From NCBI GenBank assembly GCA_039583875.1, contig CM077149.1, forward strand, positions 26,611,194 through 26,675,193: DNA of 64,000 nt. Direction: 5' to 3'. Made by a program: the position numbers and the translations under genes. Shown piece by piece: positions 31,886 through 43,815 of the stretch. The DNA comes from Platanthera guangdongensis. Its lineage: Eukaryota; Streptophyta; Magnoliopsida; Asparagales; Orchidaceae. Within the stretch, counting starts at the first letter, position 1. Each line of letters opens with the position of its first letter. The notes below the pieces were generated by a model. That model searched no databases. It was not told the origin of the DNA and was given only the letters and a program-made list of their open reading frames with translations.

Positions 31886-32260
31886 CTTCTTATCATATCG
31901 ATAACAAAATTCCACTCTTCTCTAGCATCCAACCCATTTGGCACTGCTGGGATAATTAGCCTAAAACCTTCAACCCTAGCATGCGGACCATCAGACCATC
32001 TGGCTGTACCCTCTCTGCAAACTTCATCGTAGTATTCATAATCGTTGTCGGTGGTAGCAGTGATATTGCAATTTTTATCTTTTGAGGCTGGCAGAGCTTA
32101 GAACAAACGACAGTATTTAACATGCAATACATTTTTAGATTATGTAAAATGCATGAAATTAGTCTTCGTATAGTATGAAGCTCTTACGTTGGACTGGAAC
32201 ACCCCCGTTTTGCAATGACGCCGCCGCCGCCTCAGATTTATTTTGGTTTGCCATCTGCAT
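31886..32260 (-). CDS. Unrecognised small gene, two or three exons, in the Helitron 3' region
   Basis: Exon 1 is 32260 (or the in-frame ATG at 32254) to 32188, with MANQNKSEAAAAS, ending at a consensus donor GTAAGAG. Exon 2 is 32096-31886, preceded by TTGTTCTAAG and ending AGAAG|GTAACA. The joined frame is open, acidic in the middle (TTDNDYEYYDEV) and contains ARVEGFRLIIPAVPNGLDA and EEWNFVIDMIRR. A third exon would start near 31785 after TTGATTGAAACAG and stop soon. The total is about 95-110 residues. I do not recognise the family. It could be a captured host fragment or an accessory Helitron gene. Confidence 0.45.
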
Positions 32261-32599
32261 GCGTTTGAAATGAAGTAGGGATCCTAATTAAAATAGTAGT
32301 TCAAAATTATCTTTAAGTTAGGGCATCCTATGGATTTTGGTGCAAAACAAAAAAATATTTATTAAAATTGATTAAACATTTCAAAGACCTGAGGAAAACA
32401 GACAAAACATTTCAAAAGAGTTCATATTCAATTTTTGCCGAAAATCTCACAATACGGTGAGAATTTTACAAACCATCAAAAAGGACAATATTACAATGAT
32501 GATACGATTTAATGACATATAATTTGTATTACCGCCGAATTGGAAGTCATTTCACAATCATCACCTATCACGACGTCTATTCTGCAAAAAAAAATTTAT

Positions 32600-34123
32600 T
32601 TAACGGTTGACTGGAATAGTTCTAGTGTTGTGAAAATAATGAGTAATCGACCTACATTGGAGGTACATTGCATGTTGTTGTCTAAGTTGTGCAAATATTT
32701 CTTTGTAAACAACGTTCATTGTGTAAATGCCTTCTTGACCAGCTATCTTGTCATTCTTTATCAGAATTTTTGTTTTTTCACTGGACACAACTCGCGATAA
32801 AGCTACGTACAACTGGCCATGACTGAACACATTATTAGGCAGATATATTCCAACATTTTTGATTGTTTGGCCTTGGGATTTATTAATCGTCAGTGCAAAA
32901 CTTAGCCTCAATGGAAACTGTTTGCGCGTTAATTGAAATGGCAGTCTAATATCTTCAGTTGTCTTCAATGGTATTCGTGGTAAGAAGACCAAGTTCCCCT
33001 GGAAGTGGCCTGTTAAAATCTCTGCTTCTATTACATTTTTTGCAAACCGACGACAAATAAGTCTTGTTCCATTACATAGACCTATCTTTGGATCAATATT
33101 TCTGATTAACATGATAGGAGCTCCGATTTTTTAACTTTAGCTTATGGGGCGGTAAGTTACCTGGCGTCAATGAATTTAGAAATTCAGGTTGATACAAACC
33201 TCTCCTATCATCAACGACAGAATCATAAGAGTAGTATACAACTTCTTCGCAGGGGAATTGTAGTAGAGTGGTGTTGTTCAACATATTCACATGTTCATTG
33301 AGCGATGTTAATAAAGCTCTGCCTCGAATATAATCTTTATCACCAACATGCAGCCGTAAACCTGGGAATATCACATCTATTAAATCTCCAATAGATTCCT
33401 CACATTCCCATGGCATCCCCATTGTATCAGGGATTCTAATCATATCGTCTTGTATGGTCTTTTCCAAACCATTTCCAACTCGGGAGAGATATTCAGAGAA
33501 GCTGTTATCATTTTTGGCTCGCATATTTTCTGTTAGAGTTAATATCGTGACATGACTCCATAAATGTGATTGAACAATGCTTGCATTAATTATTTGTGCT
33601 CTTGTTCCATTAACAACAACCGGAAGTACCTGTCAAAATCGCCTCCCATAATGATAATTTTCCCGCCGAATGGCTTGTCTACATCAGTAACATCACGTAA
33701 TGAACGATCAACTGTCTCGAATGCCTTTCTATCGGCCATGGGTGCTTCATCCCAAATTATAGCTTTTGATTGTCTGATTACTTCTGCAAAATCCGACTGT
33801 TTTGTAAAAGAACAGAATGATTTGTAGTCAAATTTAATGGGTATTTGTAATTTTGAATGTGCAGTCCGACCCCTCGGTAAAAGGGTAGCAGCAATACCAG
33901 AAGTAGCTGTAGCTATAATAATGCATCCTATTTTCCTAAATGTGGCAAGAATTGCACGGTACAGATATGTTTTTCCAGTTCCTCCAGGTCCATCAACAAA
34001 AAAACACTCATGGGCTTTGTTCTTTATTGCCTCGCTGATCACATTGTAAGCATGTAACTGACCTTCGTTGAGCAACGCAACTGCGTTAAGATCATCTCGG
34101 GTAATAGGTATTGATAATTCGCC
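32600..34123 (-). pseudogene. Helicase half of Helitron RepHel, two frameshifts
   Basis: SF1B/Pif1-like helicase. Walker A GPGGTGKT at 33968-33991, IIWDEAPM Walker B, then GGDF with a one-base loss at about 33634. The next frame holds NMRAKNDNSFSEYL through DKDYIRGRALLTSLNEHVN and GLYQPEFLNSL. A one-base gain in the six-T run 33127-33132 shifts it again. The last part has LCNGTRLICRRF, SFALTINKSQGQT (motif V/VI region) and YVALSRV. With these two shifts and the stop upstream it cannot be translated whole. Positions 32261-32599 hold nothing recognised. Confidence 0.9.
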
Positions 34124-37063
34124 TTATATAAGACTGGATAGGTTATTGAAATCATTGAATGATTCATTGACTTGTGGTAAATCAAACTCTGTAATAGATC
34201 GTTTATGTTGCTTCAGAATATCATTGAGACTATGGAGTACTTTATTCATAATGTAGAACTCATTGGTCATCCTAGAACTTGGATAATCTTCGATCATGCT
34301 TGCATAATCTTCATCCCAAATCCCTCGGACATCGACTGGTTCATAGAAGATCAATATAGTAGCGAACAGTCTTCTCAAAGCGGATGGCATCCCGAATGCT
34401 CGAGCCTCAAGTAGATATTCTCGAATACTGTTATCGTTCGCAAGCAAACCATAATTCTGTGCAGCATTCTTAAAAGTGATGCAGTGCGTACCATTGACTG
34501 TTAATAGTGAATCGAATGACTTTGGACCTGGTACGTGATTTAGAAGCATGCGTAAATAGTATCTTTTGCTATCAGCAAGGGGTACTGAATAAATTCTACC
34601 AATCACCCGTCGATTCCTGATCCTTTTCCTCCAAATTTTTTGTTGTTTGAACCATCGATAATATTTTGGAAAATCTCTGTACAAATAGAGGTTTTGCTCT
34701 GTATGTTGTGAATAAACACTAAAAAACTCGGTCAACATTGTTTTCTTATTGCGATCATCCATTAATATCGATGAAAGTGACTGTTCACCATAAAATTGTA
34801 TCTGATGTTTGTTAGGTAGATGTATTTGTAATCGCTCTACCGATGGATATATTCGACTCATCTGGAACTTGAACGTTCGCCATAATGACTCAGGCGGGCA
34901 CAACCATCTGCCGTCAACGTAATTGTTTATTTCATCTTGATTAGCACTAGGACGGATCTCAAAAGAGACATGATTGGGTCCCTTGTATACGTACTTGTAT
35001 AAATATTTAATGCTATTGATACTGCTGCAAACCTCAACATTTAGATGACAATCATATTTTAAAAGCAACCATGGATTATATGGAACTACCCATCTATTAT
35101 CAACATTGAAAGCTGCATTTCTGCCAAAAGTAATATTCATATTACCATTCCTTCTTCGATACACTGGGTAAGCTTCATTCCCCTGTATTGTCGCTTCTGC
35201 ATACTGTTTAGGAAAACCTTTGTTACATGTATGATCCTTCATACATTGTGCATTTGGTTTGTAAGGTCCGCATGGCCCGTGAATCTTGTGTTTTATTACG
35301 GACTCATACAGTGCATGTTCATGGTCTCTATAAGGTATCTCAGCTCGTACAACTGAATCGTATTCGTCAGGGGAGGTTAGTTTGTCTGTGGGATCCAATA
35401 ACACCAACATGTGAACATGTGGTAACCCCCTTTTTTGAAATTCAATGACATGAACATGTCTGACGACCTTTCCTAACACGCCTCTGTGGAATATATCTTT
35501 TTTGAGCTCCTCATATTTAGAACGAAATATCCTAGTTAGGAGATCTGGACGGTCATACGGAGCTTGTCCTTCCATGAGCTCATCTTTAATCTCCTTCCAT
35601 CCTGTATTACATGTCATGGTTATAAAGAAATCTGGATTGCCGTTGTGCTGAACAATTGCCATTGCATCTTGATATCGCTGATACATATCTCTTGGGCTGC
35701 CATTAAATGAAGATGGTAGTATGATTCTTTTTCCAACGTTACCTAATTTTAAATAACACGGTAAAGTACTTATTAGTAATGAAACAATATACTTATATTC
35801 TCAAGTCGAAGTGAGTTTATCCTACCAGCTGTATTTTCACCTGCACAGAAACAATCTTGCAACCCCGAATATAGTTCTGCTCGTAGGTCACTTTGATGTG
35901 ATCTAATAAAACGCAATTTCTGAGTTTCTATTTTTACATAGTTATCGACAACATACTGTTGTAGTAACCTTCCGCTGCGCAGTAATATCGAATTGGAAGC
36001 AGCACGAATCTTGAGAAAATTCAATAAATATTTAGCAAAATTGCATGAGTAGTAAAAACGCGACATCTGAAAAATGTGCAAAATAAGTGGTGATTACCTG
36101 AAGCATATATGAATAGTAATCGCAACATGTGATTTTTGAGTTTGTGATTGACTGTAAATTACTAGACCAGCCAAATGTTCCCAACGGTAACAACAAAGGA
36201 TATTGAAGTGGGTCGTAGTAGCCAGAGTATTCTTGGACATTCTGAAGGTGTCCTCCAATCGTTTGAACAATGATATCTCTTTCTTGCGTTGGTTGCCCTT
36301 CTTCTTGTCCAACTAATATAGCTGCAACTTGAGAGGCCGAAGGCATAGTGTATTGATGTAGATTGGAAGGGCGTTCTTTTATAGGCAACTTGCATTCATG
36401 TATGTTTCGTTGACGCGATAGTTGTCTGAACATCTGAACGAAGGGATTGAACCTATCCAATATGCGTGTTATTGTCTGTAGGACCTCAATCCTAAGCTCA
36501 TTATTTTCTTGCAAACGATTTGTTGTCTCATGCTCGGTGTCGTAGATGAATAGCTGAAGGTAGCGTGGTCTTAGACCATGATCTGGGGTTAGGTTTCCGA
36601 TGCGATGATATATGGATCCGTGTGCCCGAAAGCTATAAATTCCTTTGTGAAATGGGGCTATCGTGTTGTCAAGAGTTACACCCAATGACGTGAAGGAGAA
36701 AACATGGTTGTATGCTCGCAGATGTTGCCTGAAATGCTGACCTTTCTCAGATTGATCGGTGTAGAGATTGAGTAGTTCTGTAGGTGCTGGGATTTCAGGT
36801 ATTAATATTCTTCCTCTGTTACAACACATTGAGCTTGTCTCTCGTTGAAATAGTCTAGCACGACAATGGGGACAGATTGTCGGTGAGTTTAGTTCAAAGC
36901 GTGTTTCAATGTGTGCTGGATCGAAATTTCTAGCGCAATTACGCTGAATATACGTCCTTGTGGTTGCATTATGTTCTTCATCGTCTTCTTCAGCACTATC
37001 ATTTTCCGTGTCATAACTATCATTGTTGATTAGTTCAGTAGCTGGGGTGAAGTATTCAGACAT
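34124..37063 (-). pseudogene. Rep half of Helitron RepHel, three exons, one stop at its end
   Basis: Rolling-circle initiator. Exon 37063-36098 opens at ATG with a Cys-rich finger (CPHCRARLFQRE, CCNRGR) and Helitron N-terminal words (HRIGNLTPDHG, YLQLFIYDTEHE, YYDPLQYPLLLPLGTFGW). Intron 36010-36097 and exon 36009-35826 (LLRSGRLLQQYVVDNYVKIE) follow. Intron 35743-35825 leads to exon 35742 onward with MYQRYQDAMAIVQ, the HUH motif GLPHVHMLV near 35417 and the twin-tyrosine segment YLYKYVYKG near 35000. Both introns have GT-AG ends and restore the family sequence. TAA at 34124-34126 is the only stop; the same frame continues into the helicase. Confidence 0.9.
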
Positions 37064-37116
37064 TTAGTGATTATTTAGAAGTACAAATACGTAAATGAGT
37101 GAAGTCACAGAGATAG

Positions 37117-38160
37117 TTACTCGTGTGTACCGTGAGAGATTGTTGCAGGCCGGGTGGATATTGAACTTTCGCCTATTTCAAAAGTTGAACGCGCATTCAT
37201 AACATTAGATATCCCTCTCCGTTGAACTTCACGAACATGTCGTTGTCCTCGTCTTCGGGTATTTTCGGCAGCACATTGTTGAACTGTCATATTGCTTCGT
37301 CGTGTGCGGTAATTATTGCGGTGCAATAAATGATTATGACTTTCTGGTAGTTGTGTGATAACAGAGAATTAAATTCACATGCATGAGATATTATGTCAAG
37401 GTCTATCTCATATTTGGGTAGGTAATACCTGGAGTCAGTAGATTTTGAAGGAGCTCTTGGCTTGCAATTGTTGGGGTTGTTGCCGGCGTTGAGTGCACAT
37501 TTATTTGAGAAGTTGAATGCATGGTCACATCGTTGGTCGATGTTCTTTCTTGCGCTTCATAACAACTGCATTGTGCATGTTTTCGTTCATTTTCTTCAGC
37601 ACATTGTTGTTCAGTCGTATTATTTCGTTGTACGCGGGTAGAATCACACTGCAGTAAGCGGGTGCGACTATCTGGTCGTTGTACACATATTTCGTTAATG
37701 TATTGCATGCAATATATTATTTTTTTTTGGCCTAAAAATGTTTATAAAATTAGGCAGATAATACCTGGAGTTAGTAGATTTTTAATCAGCTCTTGGCTCG
37801 CAATTGTTGGGGTTGTTGTCGGCGTTGAAAGCGCATTATTTTCATAAGTTGAATGCGTTGTCACATTGTTGGGTGATGTTCTTTCTTGCGCTTCATGACA
37901 ACTGCATTGTGCGTGTTTTCGTTCATTTTCTTCAGCAGATTGTTGTTCAGTCATATTACTTCGTTGTATGTGGGTACAATCGTGGTGCAGTAAGCGTGTG
38001 CGAGTATCTGGTAGTTGTACGCATATTTCATTAATGTATTGCTATCACACATTATTTTGTATTGTGTTTAAAAATGTTTATAAAATTGGGCAGATAATAC
38101 CTGGAGTCAGTAAATTTTGAAGTAATTCTTGACTTCCTGTTTCTTCCATTGTTTATAATG
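37117..38160 (-). repeat. Tandemly repeated exon-like segments upstream of RepHel
   Basis: A unit of about 340 bp occurs at 37400-37735 and again at 37736-38090, with a third partial copy ending near 38150. Each encodes a similar peptide on the minus strand (TEQQCAEENERKHAQCSC, TIASQELLQNLLTPGI). Each starts and ends at AG and GT-like borders (TAATACCTGGAGT on the plus strand marks a repeated GTATTA donor). A more distant relative, with VQQCAAENTRRRGQRHVREVQ, is at 37117-37326. These look like duplicated alternative first exons of RepHel. Confidence 0.6.
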
Positions 38161-38264
38161 GGTTCTGATTGTTGAAGAGTAATATCTGAAAAATAATTTA
38201 CAGGAGTTTAAATGACGTTCGACTCCCAGATAGTAGCAACATTGCATATAGGAATGCCTGGAAA

Positions 38265-38375
38265 TTGTAGAAGAGTAATGTTGTTCAATATATTCACATG
38301 CTCATTTAGCGGCGTTAATAAAGTTATGTCTCGAATATAGTTTTTATCGCCAACGTGCCACCCTAAATTTGAACT
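38265..38375 (-). pseudogene. Duplicated fragment of the Helitron helicase gene
   Basis: About 110 bp matches 33250-33360 of the helicase (the region encoding DKDYIRG through LNNTTLLQF) in the same orientation with roughly 15-20% differences by eye. It is isolated from other coding sequence and lies about 5 kb away in the non-coding half of the element. Confidence 0.75.
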
Positions 38376-41300
38376 CTTGAATCACTGAATACTTATAAGA
38401 TTAGCGTAAACGTGTCCTATAAAACTGAACGGAAACTGAGAACATGGACGTTGTATGTGCAAATGGATCTTGTTTGTTCGGTGATTCCTAACAAATGACG
38501 TTATAACTCGTGCATTTAAAACGGCCAACACCGTACCAAATGGAACAAAGCAATAGTTAAGTTGATCATGACATGAACACTTGCATAAACAACGTGCAAC
38601 AATTATATAGCATCAACAATCATGAAATATACATGAGGACTATAAAATGGAGACATTATGAAAATAATTGTTGGGGAACATAGCAAGTGAATGGATAACA
38701 TAAACTACAACTAAGCGAATTCATATCTCATTTTAAAACCAAGAAAACACTCATATCCTATTACTGCTAAGACTTTTTGGGGGGTGTTTTATGTTGCAGG
38801 TCTGATTTTCCTTCCTATAGTAGAAATAATCAAATAGCTTGTAATTGAAACAACTGGAAAGCTCTAATCTTGGAAAAATCTTTTGCAATTTAGAGTTCGA
38901 TAAAGATCTGAAACCATTTTGGGGCTCCGCCTCCGCACTTCGCCCCGTGTCAATTGGGGGTTCCTGATTGCGATCGCGATTTCTATTACTGGCAATCGCC
39001 GCATCCAGGACTCCAGGGGAACGTGCAGAATGAGTCAACTTGGTTCTTTCCATTTCGTGTTATTTCCAATTAAAGAATCCTCAATCATGGAACGGTTTTA
39101 ACGGAGAAGTGTGGCTTTCTCTGTTGGTTTCTTTCGGAAACCCTACTTAAGCAACTCCTTTTTCAGGCATTTGTATTGGTTTCCTAGTTGTTTATATGGT
39201 TGTGTTTTGGGCCTAGATTGTGTACATGGAAATTGTGAAATTTGATATTCGACATTCTATTTCGATATCACTGTGTTAACGCACCTATTTTTTTTGTTGG
39301 GATAGCGGTTAGTGTTTATTTTTGTGATTCAAAGTTCATATGATACTTCATCAGTATTTTAGTGTTTTTGTGGCTTCACTTGTTGTTTTGTTCTTTGGAT
39401 ATGGGCGTTTGATTATGCTTTTATTGATTAGGAAGGTTCATGGAGGAGCTTCTAGAGTTTTAGTTTTGGGTGTGAAAGTTCGGTTTTCTTTTATGTTGGG
39501 ATAGCGGTTAGTTGTTCCTAAGTTTATGCTCGAAGTATCATGTTTTGGTGGTAGCTTCAAGCATTTGTCTTTCAGTTTAGATATAAGATCAAGGAAGCAT
39601 GTTCCTTAATGCACGTAAATATAAAACAACTCATTAGTGTCTCTCATTTGCGTTATACAAAATCTGCCACAAAACTTGAGATTGTTGGAGACAAATATAA
39701 TCACAATTTAATTTTGTGGTGGAAAGTTTAAACAAAACATCAGATCTAGTTCAAAATAATACATTCGAGCATAAAAACAGAATCAAATGGCGTGCAAATA
39801 GGCTTACCTGAATCTTTTGGAAGTGTAAGTTTTCTTCTTTTGTCTAGTTATTCAATGCGAGAATCTCTTTGATTTTTCAGAGCACTCTGTTAGAACTGTT
39901 CATTAAAACAGTGGTGAACATAAAATTTATGTGTATTATATTCTATATTTCGTATAAATTCGAAGAGAAGCAAAAATATTAAGATGTTAGAAATGCAAGC
40001 AACAGAGATCTTCTAATGAACAACCCATATTCTGATCTTTCATGTACGTACATACTTCTTCGTTTATAAATTTTAAGTGTAAAAAAAGTCTTGATCAACT
40101 AAACTTTCGAACATAAATGAACTCTTGAAGCCGTTCAGTTACAAATAAATCCCCCAAACAAACCTGTCAAAACCATTTAACTGGCAAGACCGCTTACCCT
40201 TATAAACTAAACAATTTTCCCATACAGGCTATCAACCTATTATAATTTCTACACTTTATATTTTTTCCTTTTATATAAGACGCCAAGACCAGTTTTTGAC
40301 ACATTTAAATTGTCATGTAAGGCGGTGTGGATCAATTTGTTAACTTAAAAAGACCTCACATTGGCATATACAAAAACAGTTTGTGTATATCATTTGACAT
40401 CTTTCCAGCAAAATCATTGGAGCAAAGGATGGAGACGAACATAAAACGAAGGACAACAGTATGACAATAATATAAAACGAATGGGAGAATTGAAAGAAAT
40501 CTGAACAAACAGTAACGTTAATTAACTGGAAAGCCTCATGACTGATTTCAATAACGCCATATAACAGAAAATATAGCAATATTTTCAAGACATTAAAGCT
40601 GACAGCTCATACGCAATTCATCAGCCAGATGTGTGCATGTATAATTTCTGATGCATGCATGCTAGCTATCTTCGTACATGTGTCGTGGCCCATTTGGTTG
40701 CATGTTGTTGTGCAATTTGTTGAGGTGCCAACAGCTAGCATTAGTATTCAGGATTGTCTGCTAGCTGTGCCTGTACTGGGATCCGACTGCATCTCATTAC
40801 CATTTACTATTATTATTAGCTAAACTATTCCCATAACATTATTACACCCTTGTAATTACTGTGGTGAAGTGTTTGGATGAGAAAAATTAGAACTCAAAAC
40901 AATGATTTTTGAACTGAATGCATCATAAATTTTATGAAGACTGTCTATTTTTATTCTATAGTTATTTAAAATCAATATTTTATTTATAAGAATACTGTGT
41001 AATTAATAGCTAGCTTATAGCCTCTTCTACTATTTATAATATTCATCACATCATACTATCATTTATAGCATAATCCAATTATATATAATTTACAACATTG
41101 TTAATTGTATTATTTTTTTTCATATTTCAAATATATATTTTGTATCTTAAAAGAAAAATTTTTCTCCTTCATACAAAATCATTAAAAATCAACAGAATGT
41201 CCAGAGATAAATTCATAAACTTACAGATTAACATCTACTACAATAAAATAATTATGATTTAACATCGATGAATAAGGATTGATTGTAGCTTGAAATGGCC

Positions 41301-41409
41301 GACAACCAAACACTTCATTTTCTTTGAGAAGCTCCAAAGGGCGCGTGTACTTCCATTGACATACAAAGAAATTAACCTAGTGATCTAGCCTCTATATTTA
41401 GCTCAAATA
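38376..41409. other. AT-rich non-coding part of the Helitron
   Basis: No gene recognised. A GC-richer island at 38920-39060 is open on the minus strand (100 codons) but resembles no protein I know; it may be a promoter or 5' leader region of RepHel. GTTGGGATAGCGGTTAGT occurs twice, near 39298 and 39495. Confidence 0.5.
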
Positions 41410-42720
41410 CCCTTGTCTAAAAAACATTTACTTCCACACCTCTAAGAATCATTAATAATAATAATAATGACAGCAACATAAACAATAAACATATTAATAT
41501 GATATTACATTTGATGAAGATGGTGTGTTCTAAGTTGCTCTACTTATGATTAACATGAATCACTACATCTTTTTCTCTCTGCACTGACATTTGGACTCTA
41601 TCATTAGGTAAAATACCCTTGCCTAAAAAACATTTACTTTTACACCTCTAAGAATCATTAATAATAATAATAATGACAACAACATAAACAATAAACATAT
41701 TAATATGATCTTACATTTGATGAAAATGGTGTGTTCTAAGGTGCTCTACTTATGATTAACATGAATCACTATATCTTTTCCTCTGTGCATTGACATTTGG
41801 AGGAGTCATGTACACCTTCTCTTTTAAATAATTATTTATTTATAAAAATTTCGACCATGAATAGGCATCTAATGATAGAAGGTTATTAATGATTTTTTGT
41901 TGTTGTTGCAATTGTGAAGGAATGTTATGATTAACATGAATCACTATATCTTTTCCTCTTTGCATTGACATTTGGAGGAGTCATGTACACCTTCTCTCTT
42001 AAATAATTATTTATTTATAAAAATTTCAACCATGAAAAGGCATCTAATGATAGAAGGTTATTAATGATTTTTTGTTGTTGTTGCAATTTGGGGAAATGTC
42101 TTCAACACAATCTATACATCATAAGTTTTTTATAAATCCTTGAATGACTAAATCCTAATGTCATGTTTCTTATATTTGATAATACACATCACATGCATTT
42201 CTCTTACGAAAACATTACACGAATCCACATTCCAAAAAAAGGCATCACTATATCTTTTCCTCTTCGCATTGACATTTGGAGGAGTCATGTACACCTTCTC
42301 TTTTAAATAATTATTTATTTATAAAAATTTCGACCATGAATAGGCATCTAATGATAGAAGGTTATTAATGATTTTTTGTTGTTGTTGCAATTGTGAAGGA
42401 ATGTTATGATTAACATGAATCACTATATCTTTTCCTCTTTGCATTGACATTTGGAGGAGTCATGTACACCTTCTCTTTTAAATAATTATTTATTTATAAA
42501 AATTTCAACCATGAATAGGCATCTAATGATAGAAGGTTATTAATGACTTTTTGTTGTTGTTGCAATTGGGGGAAATGTCTTCAACACAATCTATACATCA
42601 TAAGTTTTTTATAAATCCTTGAATGACTAAATCCTAATGTCATGTTTCTTATATTTGATAATACACATCACATGGATTTCTCTTACGAAAACATTACATG
42701 AATCCACATTCCAAAAAAAG
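41410..42720. repeat. Complex direct repeats in the Helitron
   Basis: A unit holding AATCACTATATCTTTTCCTC, GGAGGAGTCATGTACACC and AATGATTTTTTGTTGTTG occurs about four times (from near 41760, 41930, 42242 and 42410). A longer block of about 480 bp, 41760-42240, is repeated as 42242-42720. A different 170-bp unit (AAGAATCATTAATAATAATA) occurs twice near 41440 and 41650. No coding function. Confidence 0.85.
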
Positions 42721-43723
42721 GCATAACAATAGACTAAAAATGGTCTCATTCAAATGTAATATCAAAATATTGCATCTAAAACAATTTAAGAGTCCAATTT
42801 ATAAACCCTAAACAACAAAAATATATTAAAGCAGAAATTATAGCAGCGAAAATAACAGAAATTGCTAGGTATGATTTTGGTAGAAAGGGGTTTAGCTTTG
42901 GTGGATTGCAGAGTTGTGAAGGAATGTTAGGTTACCATTCTGAAGTAGTGTTGTATCTGGCTTCAGTTCTGATGGTTGGAAGTGTAGAGGGGTGTGTGAG
43001 CAGCAGGGGAGCAAAATCAGTGGCACCTGAAAAAAAGTGGCACCTGAAAATCAGTGGCACGGGAAGGATGGAGTAACCGCGTTCTTAAATGAAGAAAGAT
43101 TATTGGCTGAAAGGTTAAGAAGGATTGAGCAGTAGAAGTCTAGATTAGAATACAAAACTGAAAGATCAGAGTAGTTAAGGCTAGATTAGATGTATTCCGG
43201 AGCCACAGAAAACTGAAGCCGAAGACTTACCGTGCAGTCAGAGTAATATCTAGGTTGAGCAGAAAAAGTCCGGCACCACCGTCCGACGGAGCAGGTTCGG
43301 CGGAGAAAGAAGTCTGGCACCACCCTTTACGGGAAAACTTCTGAAGCGCGCGGCAGTGGGAAAGAAATCTGAACCGGCAGGAGGAAGAGCTCTGAAGTGG
43401 AAGGAGGAAGATTTTCGTCGGGGCATACGATAGGAGTTAAAGGCGAGGCGTGCGTTGCGGGAGATTAATGGCGAGGCGTGCCCTGCTGCTTTCGGCGACA
43501 TGACGGGAGAAAAGAGGTCGGGCTGCAGCTTTCGGCGGAGAGGACAGCGGGATTTGGGGCTGCGGCTTTTGGCGGAGAGGACAGCGGGATCTTGATGTAC
43601 TTATGAAGATTTAAGTATATGCTGCAATCGAACGGTGGCAACGATTTGAAGTGTATTGGATCCAACGGCTGAGATCAAAATATTGGTGTGATTGTTGAAT
43701 GTGTATATTCATTTATATAATAA

Positions 43724-43726
<3 letters not shown>
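42721..43726. other. 5' end region of the Helitron
   Basis: Non-coding, with a GC-rich part at 43220-43600 in which TTCGGCGGAGA and GGACAGCGGGAT words repeat. It ends on the plus strand with ATTTATATAATAAAGA, the complement of the 5' terminus TCTTTATTATATAAAT. An 83-codon minus-strand frame at 43250-43501 is not recognisable as a gene. Confidence 0.6.

Positions 43727-43813
<87 letters not shown>
43727..43813. repeat. (TA)n microsatellite at the Helitron border
   Basis: About 87 bp of pure TA, against some 14 bp at the same point in LTR1. It lies exactly at the Helitron 5' border, in the host tract that was the insertion target. Confidence 0.95.

Positions 43814-43815
<2 letters not shown>

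Larger units (their letters stand above)
31039..43726 (-). mobile_element. Autonomous-type Helitron, 12.7 kb, inside LTR4
   Basis: On the minus strand it starts TCTTTATTATATAAATG and ends with a hairpin plus CTAG, set between A and T of a TA-rich stretch of LTR4, without target duplication. These are the defining Helitron features. It encodes RepHel: a zinc-finger-like N-terminus, a HUH Rep domain and a SF1/Pif1-type helicase. LTR4 aligns to LTR1 on both sides. About 5.5 kb at its 5' side is repeat-rich and non-coding. Confidence 0.9.

Noticed and set aside
38751..39053. Minus-strand 100-codon frame in the Helitron as a captured gene
   Set aside because: No recognisable domain or splice signals; may be a leader region of RepHel.
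43250..43501. Minus-strand frame of 83 codons near the Helitron 5' end
   Set aside because: Short, made of small GC-rich repeats, no recognisable motif.
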